A DNA stretch of 5,763 bases from a bacterium (GTDB taxonomy: Bacteria > UBP14 > UBA6098 > B30-G16), in contig JALTEE010000437.1 of the NCBI GenBank assembly GCA_027007865.1, forward strand, positions 1 through 5,763, given 5' to 3'. The position numbers were made by a program, and so were the translations under genes. The notes under the pieces were generated by a model. It worked only from the letters and a program-made list of their open reading frames with translations, was not told where the DNA came from and ran no database searches. Shown here piece by piece: positions 4,158-5,763 of the stretch; position 1 is the stretch's first letter; every line of letters starts with the position of its first letter.

Positions 4158-5648
4158 CTATTCAGAATCATCGATTTGTGCGCGCTGCAATTTTCCCGAG
4201 AAATCGACATAAATCGTCTTCCAATCGGTAAAGATTTCATATACAGTCCACCCGCCTTCGCGGTGCCCGTTGCCCGTATTTTTCACGCCACCGAATGGAA
4301 GATGACATTCCGCTCCGATTGTCGGTGCGTTGATATATGTGATTCCCGCCTCGAAATCTCTCGCTGCGCGCATCGCATAGAGCAGATTTTCTGTGTAAAT
4401 CGCGCTCGACAGTCCGTATGTAGAATTATTGAGCATTTCTGCACCTTCTTCGAATGTCTTGAATTTCGACACCGATAGAACGGGACCAAATATTTCCTCC
4501 TGAAAGATACGCATATTGGGAGAAACATCGCCGAAAACGGTAGGTTTATAGAACCATCCTTTTGTGAGGCTACCTTCTTTTGCAGGTTCGCCACCGCATA
4601 GCAATTTTGCGCCTTCGGATTTCCCGATTTCCACATAACTGTGAACGGTGTTCAATTGCCCTTGATTTATGAGCGGTCCTACATCGACAGTTTCGTCGAG
4701 CCCATCGCCGAGTTTCAAATCATTCGCCGCTTCTACGAGCATATCGAGAAATTTATCATATACCGCTTCGTGAACGATAAGTCTGCTCGTAGCGGTGCAT
4801 CGCTGACCAGTTGTTCCGAATGCGCCCCAGAGAACACCGTTTAGTGCGAGTTCGAGATTGGCATCGTCCATAATCATAACTGCATTTTTCCCGCCGAGTT
4901 CAAGAGATACCTTTTTCAAATATCTTCCGCCACGCTCGGCAATGTCCTTGCCCACATCGACAGAGCCCGTGAACGAGATAACTCTCGTGTCGGGATGTTC
5001 CACGATTGGAATGCCGACTTTGCTACCACTTCCAAAAACGATATTGACAACTCCTGGTGGCAGTCCTGCATCTTCCATAATTTGTGCCAATTTGAGAACC
5101 GTGTATGGTGTATCGGTCGCAGGCTTTATCACCACAGTGTTTCCCGAAACGATTGCAGGGAACATTTTCCACGCGGGTATCGCAGATGGGAAATTCCACG
5201 GCGTAATAAGTCCCGCCACGCCAAGCGGAACGCGCATCGTAAATGCAAATTTGTTCGGCAGTTCTGATGGCACAAAAGGAGCGAACAGCCTTCGCGATTC
5301 GCCAGCGCCGTAAAATGCCGTATCGATTGCCTCCTGCGTATCGCCGCGTGTTTCGAGAATAACTTTTCCCATTTCGCGAGTCATATCGCGGGCGACATCT
5401 TCCTTGTGTTCGACGAGCAATTCTCCGATGCGCTGCATTATAACTCCTCGCTGCGGAGCAGGAACGAGACGCCATTTTTTATACGCTTCTTTTGCCGCTG
5501 CAACAGCACGGTTGACATCTTCCGCATTGGAGCGCGGGAAAAGTCCGATTACTTCGTCCCAGTTCGCAGGATTGCGATTTTCATACCATTCACCAGTAGA
5601 TGGTTCCACCCATTTCCCAGCGATGTAGTTTAAAAATTTCTCCGCCAT
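4158..5648 (-). CDS. NAD(P)-dependent aldehyde dehydrogenase
   Basis: The 496-residue product is a full-length, intact member of the aldehyde dehydrogenase superfamily, oxidising an aldehyde to the carboxylic acid with NAD(P)+ in the cytoplasm. Residues seen: PWNFP with the oxyanion Asn152; IKPATDTP with the cofactor-binding Lys175; the FTGS nucleotide loop (226-229); general base Glu250 in LELGGKNA; nucleophile Cys284 in GQRCTATSR; and EEIFGPV with Glu385. Lys175 followed by Pro, with no acidic residue at the usual selectivity position nearby, does not settle NAD versus NADP. The C-terminal part (AECHLPFGGVKNTGNGHREGG, and a terminal WKTIYVDFSGKLQRAQID) resembles a subgroup of semialdehyde-type dehydrogenases, but the substrate cannot be read from the sequence and no pathway neighbour helps. 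The start at 5648 is fixed by AGGAGG four nt upstream. The gene appears monocistronic, with a promoter at 5682-5710 and a terminator at 4109-4145. Confidence 0.95.
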   Translation of the reverse strand: MAEKFLNYIAGKWVEPSTGEWYENRNPANWDEVIGLFPRSNAEDVNRAVAAAKEAYKKWRLVPAPQRGVIMQRIGELLVEHKEDVARDMTREMGKVILETRGDTQEAIDTAFYGAGESRRLFAPFVPSELPNKFAFTMRVPLGVAGLITPWNFPSAIPAWKMFPAIVSGNTVVIKPATDTPYTVLKLAQIMEDAGLPPGVVNIVFGSGSKVGIPIVEHPDTRVISFTGSVDVGKDIAERGGRYLKKVSLELGGKNAVMIMDDANLELALNGVLWGAFGTTGQRCTATSRLIVHEAVYDKFLDMLVEAANDLKLGDGLDETVDVGPLINQGQLNTVHSYVEIGKSEGAKLLCGGEPAKEGSLTKGWFYKPTVFGDVSPNMRIFQEEIFGPVLSVSKFKTFEEGAEMLNNSTYGLSSAIYTENLLYAMRAARDFEAGITYINAPTIGAECHLPFGGVKNTGNGHREGGWTVYEIFTDWKTIYVDFSGKLQRAQIDDSE

Positions 5649-5652
5649 AATG

Positions 5653-5658
5653 CCTCCT
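5653..5658 (-). promoter_or_regulatory. Shine-Dalgarno site of the aldehyde dehydrogenase gene
   Basis: Minus-strand AGGAGG, then CATT and the ATG at 5648. The spacing is short but the match is perfect, which fixes the start codon. Confidence 0.8.
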
Positions 5659-5681
5659 TTTTAGTTTAAAGTTCAATCCCG

Positions 5682-5710
5682 TTTATGCAAAATAAAAAAA
5701 CACTTGCCAA
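5682..5710 (-). promoter_or_regulatory. Probable sigma-70-type promoter of the aldehyde dehydrogenase gene
   Basis: On the minus strand TTGGCA (5705-5710; five of six to the -35 consensus) and CATAAA (5682-5687; four of six to the -10) are separated by exactly 17 nt of T-rich sequence. Transcription would start near 5675, giving a leader of roughly 25-30 nt containing the Shine-Dalgarno site. Just upstream an 8-bp inverted repeat, AAATAAGT (5709-5716) and ACTTATTT (5751-5758), touches the -35 box and could be a weak operator, but its 34-nt spacing makes that uncertain. Confidence 0.45.
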
Positions 5711-5763
5711 ATAAGTTGTGATGCTGTGCTTTGCATACGAACTGCTGGTCACTTATTTAACAT

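Noticed and set aside
4023..5633. Several plus-strand frames of 67-151 codons opposite the thioredoxin-like and aldehyde dehydrogenase genes.
   Set aside because: They are antisense shadows of clearly real genes and show no start signals or recognisable domains.
5709..5758. Inverted repeat AAATAAGT/ACTTATTT near the aldehyde dehydrogenase promoter as an operator.
   Set aside because: Arms are only 8 bp, AT-rich and 34 nt apart, which chance easily explains; mentioned with the promoter but not listed as a separate site.

Overview
The window (5,763 bases, moderately AT-rich) looks like an ordinary bacterial chromosome segment. Phylum cannot be fixed from it. A decayed type IX-secretion-like C-terminal domain on the minus strand suggests a bacterium of the Fibrobacterota-Chlorobi-Bacteroidota kind, and this is an inference only. 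No phage, plasmid, transposase, rRNA, tRNA or CRISPR signal was seen.

Layout. Bases 1-681 (+) hold the 3' part of a FolE2-type GTP cyclohydrolase gene, whose 5' end lies outside the window. Bases 682-1315 have no intact conventional gene, but they are dense in structure: strong hairpins, three REP-like palindromes sharing GTCATTCCC...GGGAATCC, a 98-bp direct repeat present twice, a long imperfect inverted repeat, degenerate 20-bp tandem units, and a fragment encoding the end of a secretion-sorting domain. Next to the acyl-CoA dehydrogenase stop there is also an 18-codon reading frame with a perfect Shine-Dalgarno sequence. Bases 1316-5648 carry three minus-strand genes, read from right to left: an aldehyde dehydrogenase (4158-5648) with its own promoter and a clear intrinsic terminator; an exported protein with two monothiol thioredoxin-like domains (2497-4050); and, 59 nt further on, a divergent acyl-CoA dehydrogenase-like flavoprotein (1316-2437).

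How the genes work together. folE2 feeds pterin, folate or queuosine synthesis. The aldehyde dehydrogenase oxidises an unidentified aldehyde. The other two do not form a recognisable pathway with them. The terminator after the aldehyde dehydrogenase separates it from the thioredoxin-like gene, whereas the latter and the acyl-CoA dehydrogenase gene could share a transcript. folE2 and the minus-strand genes converge on the 682-1315 repeat region, a usual place for extragenic palindromes to accumulate.

The most interesting points are: the link between repeats and the sorting-domain remnant; the mini-reading-frame with its 13-bp hairpin; the acyl-CoA dehydrogenase that appears to lack the catalytic glutamate at both known positions; and the tandem CPYG/CPFS thiol protein.
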